Source: Acidobacteriota bacterium (GTDB lineage Bacteria > Acidobacteriota > Terriglobia > Terriglobales > Acidobacteriaceae). Taken from it: a DNA stretch of 64,000 bases. Numbering within the stretch: the stretch's first letter is position 1; every line of letters starts with the position of its first letter. A model generated the notes under the pieces. It saw only the letters and a program-made list of their open reading frames with translations. It searched no databases and was not told where the DNA came from. Shown one piece after another: positions 63,976 to 64,000 of the stretch. The translations under genes and the position numbers were made by a program. The stretch covers positions 154,326 to 218,325 of the forward strand of contig JAJYVF010000003.1 of NCBI GenBank assembly GCA_021792135.1, in the 5' to 3' direction.

Positions 63976-64000
63976 GTGAACCAACTACGTCAGCTCATGC
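63976..64000 (+). CDS. Start of a further gene (cut by window end)
   Basis: GTG 63976 behind GAAGGAGG at good spacing opens a frame encoding MNQLRQLM. Only eight codons are visible. It resembles the beginning of FtsX-type permeases such as those in this window but cannot be assigned. Confidence 0.4.

Overview
The window is high-GC bacterial DNA that most resembles a member of Acidobacteriota (Terriglobia/Acidobacteriaceae type). This is inferred from gene content: two large FtsX-type permeases without an ATPase, one behind a PadR regulator; a decayed PD40/WD40 protein of the winged-helix kind common in that group; endonuclease-type MutL with no MutH; and Tat-exported sugar-metabolism proteins. 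No 16S rRNA gene is present, so the lineage is an inference.

Layout. 0-3.5 kb: lipA (cut by the window edge), frr and two tandem exported paralogs. 3.5-12 kb: small hypotheticals, coaE, an HtrA-type protease, an SDR that seems to use a non-AUG start, thiE, two APC amino-acid permeases and a HIT hydrolase. 12-19.4 kb: a minus-strand mutL / Arg-Gly-rich protein / cmk operon, then divergent folP and dacB. 19.8-22.2 kb: a complete cysM-mec-cysO cassette (carrier-protein-dependent cysteine synthesis), followed by the RNase P RNA on the other strand. 22.8-34.5 kb: a GT-C-like membrane protein with an epimerase, moaC, a secreted GH13 glucosidase, a large Lhr helicase, an exported RbsD/FucU-like protein, an MBL hydrolase and secG. 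34.8-35.3 kb: tRNA-Leu(GAG) and a dead integrase remnant.

The most unusual part is 36.5-44.3 kb, all on the minus strand. In transcription order it reads: enolase (5'-truncated), a fluoride-riboswitch-like RNA, a dynamin-like GTPase, crcB (fluoride channel, with an in-frame stop), a Cys/His-rich + DUF190 fusion whose second DUF190 is deleted and frameshifted, an intact DUF190 gene, a second dynamin-like GTPase and a soluble pyrophosphatase. Enolase and pyrophosphatase are classical fluoride-sensitive enzymes, and crcB and DUF190 are known fluoride-regulon members. Two dynamins translationally coupled to them look like an unreported membrane-associated part of a fluoride response. Several members are damaged, so this copy may be decaying.

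44.6-50.5 kb holds ssb, an Hsp70-family protein and an SMP-30 protein among fragments: IS3-type and IS701-type transposase ends, IS21-like terminal repeats, a multi-frame PD40 pseudogene, the 5' end of a permease gene and an AraC C-terminal piece. 50.5-59.6 kb: two large FtsX/MacB-type permeases, PadR, a TetR gene with twin operators facing an epimerase/SDR pair, and an isoprenylcysteine-methyltransferase-like protein. 60-64 kb: two divergent Tat-exported sugar proteins, a DUF1398 protein, hairpin repeats and the first codons of a further gene.
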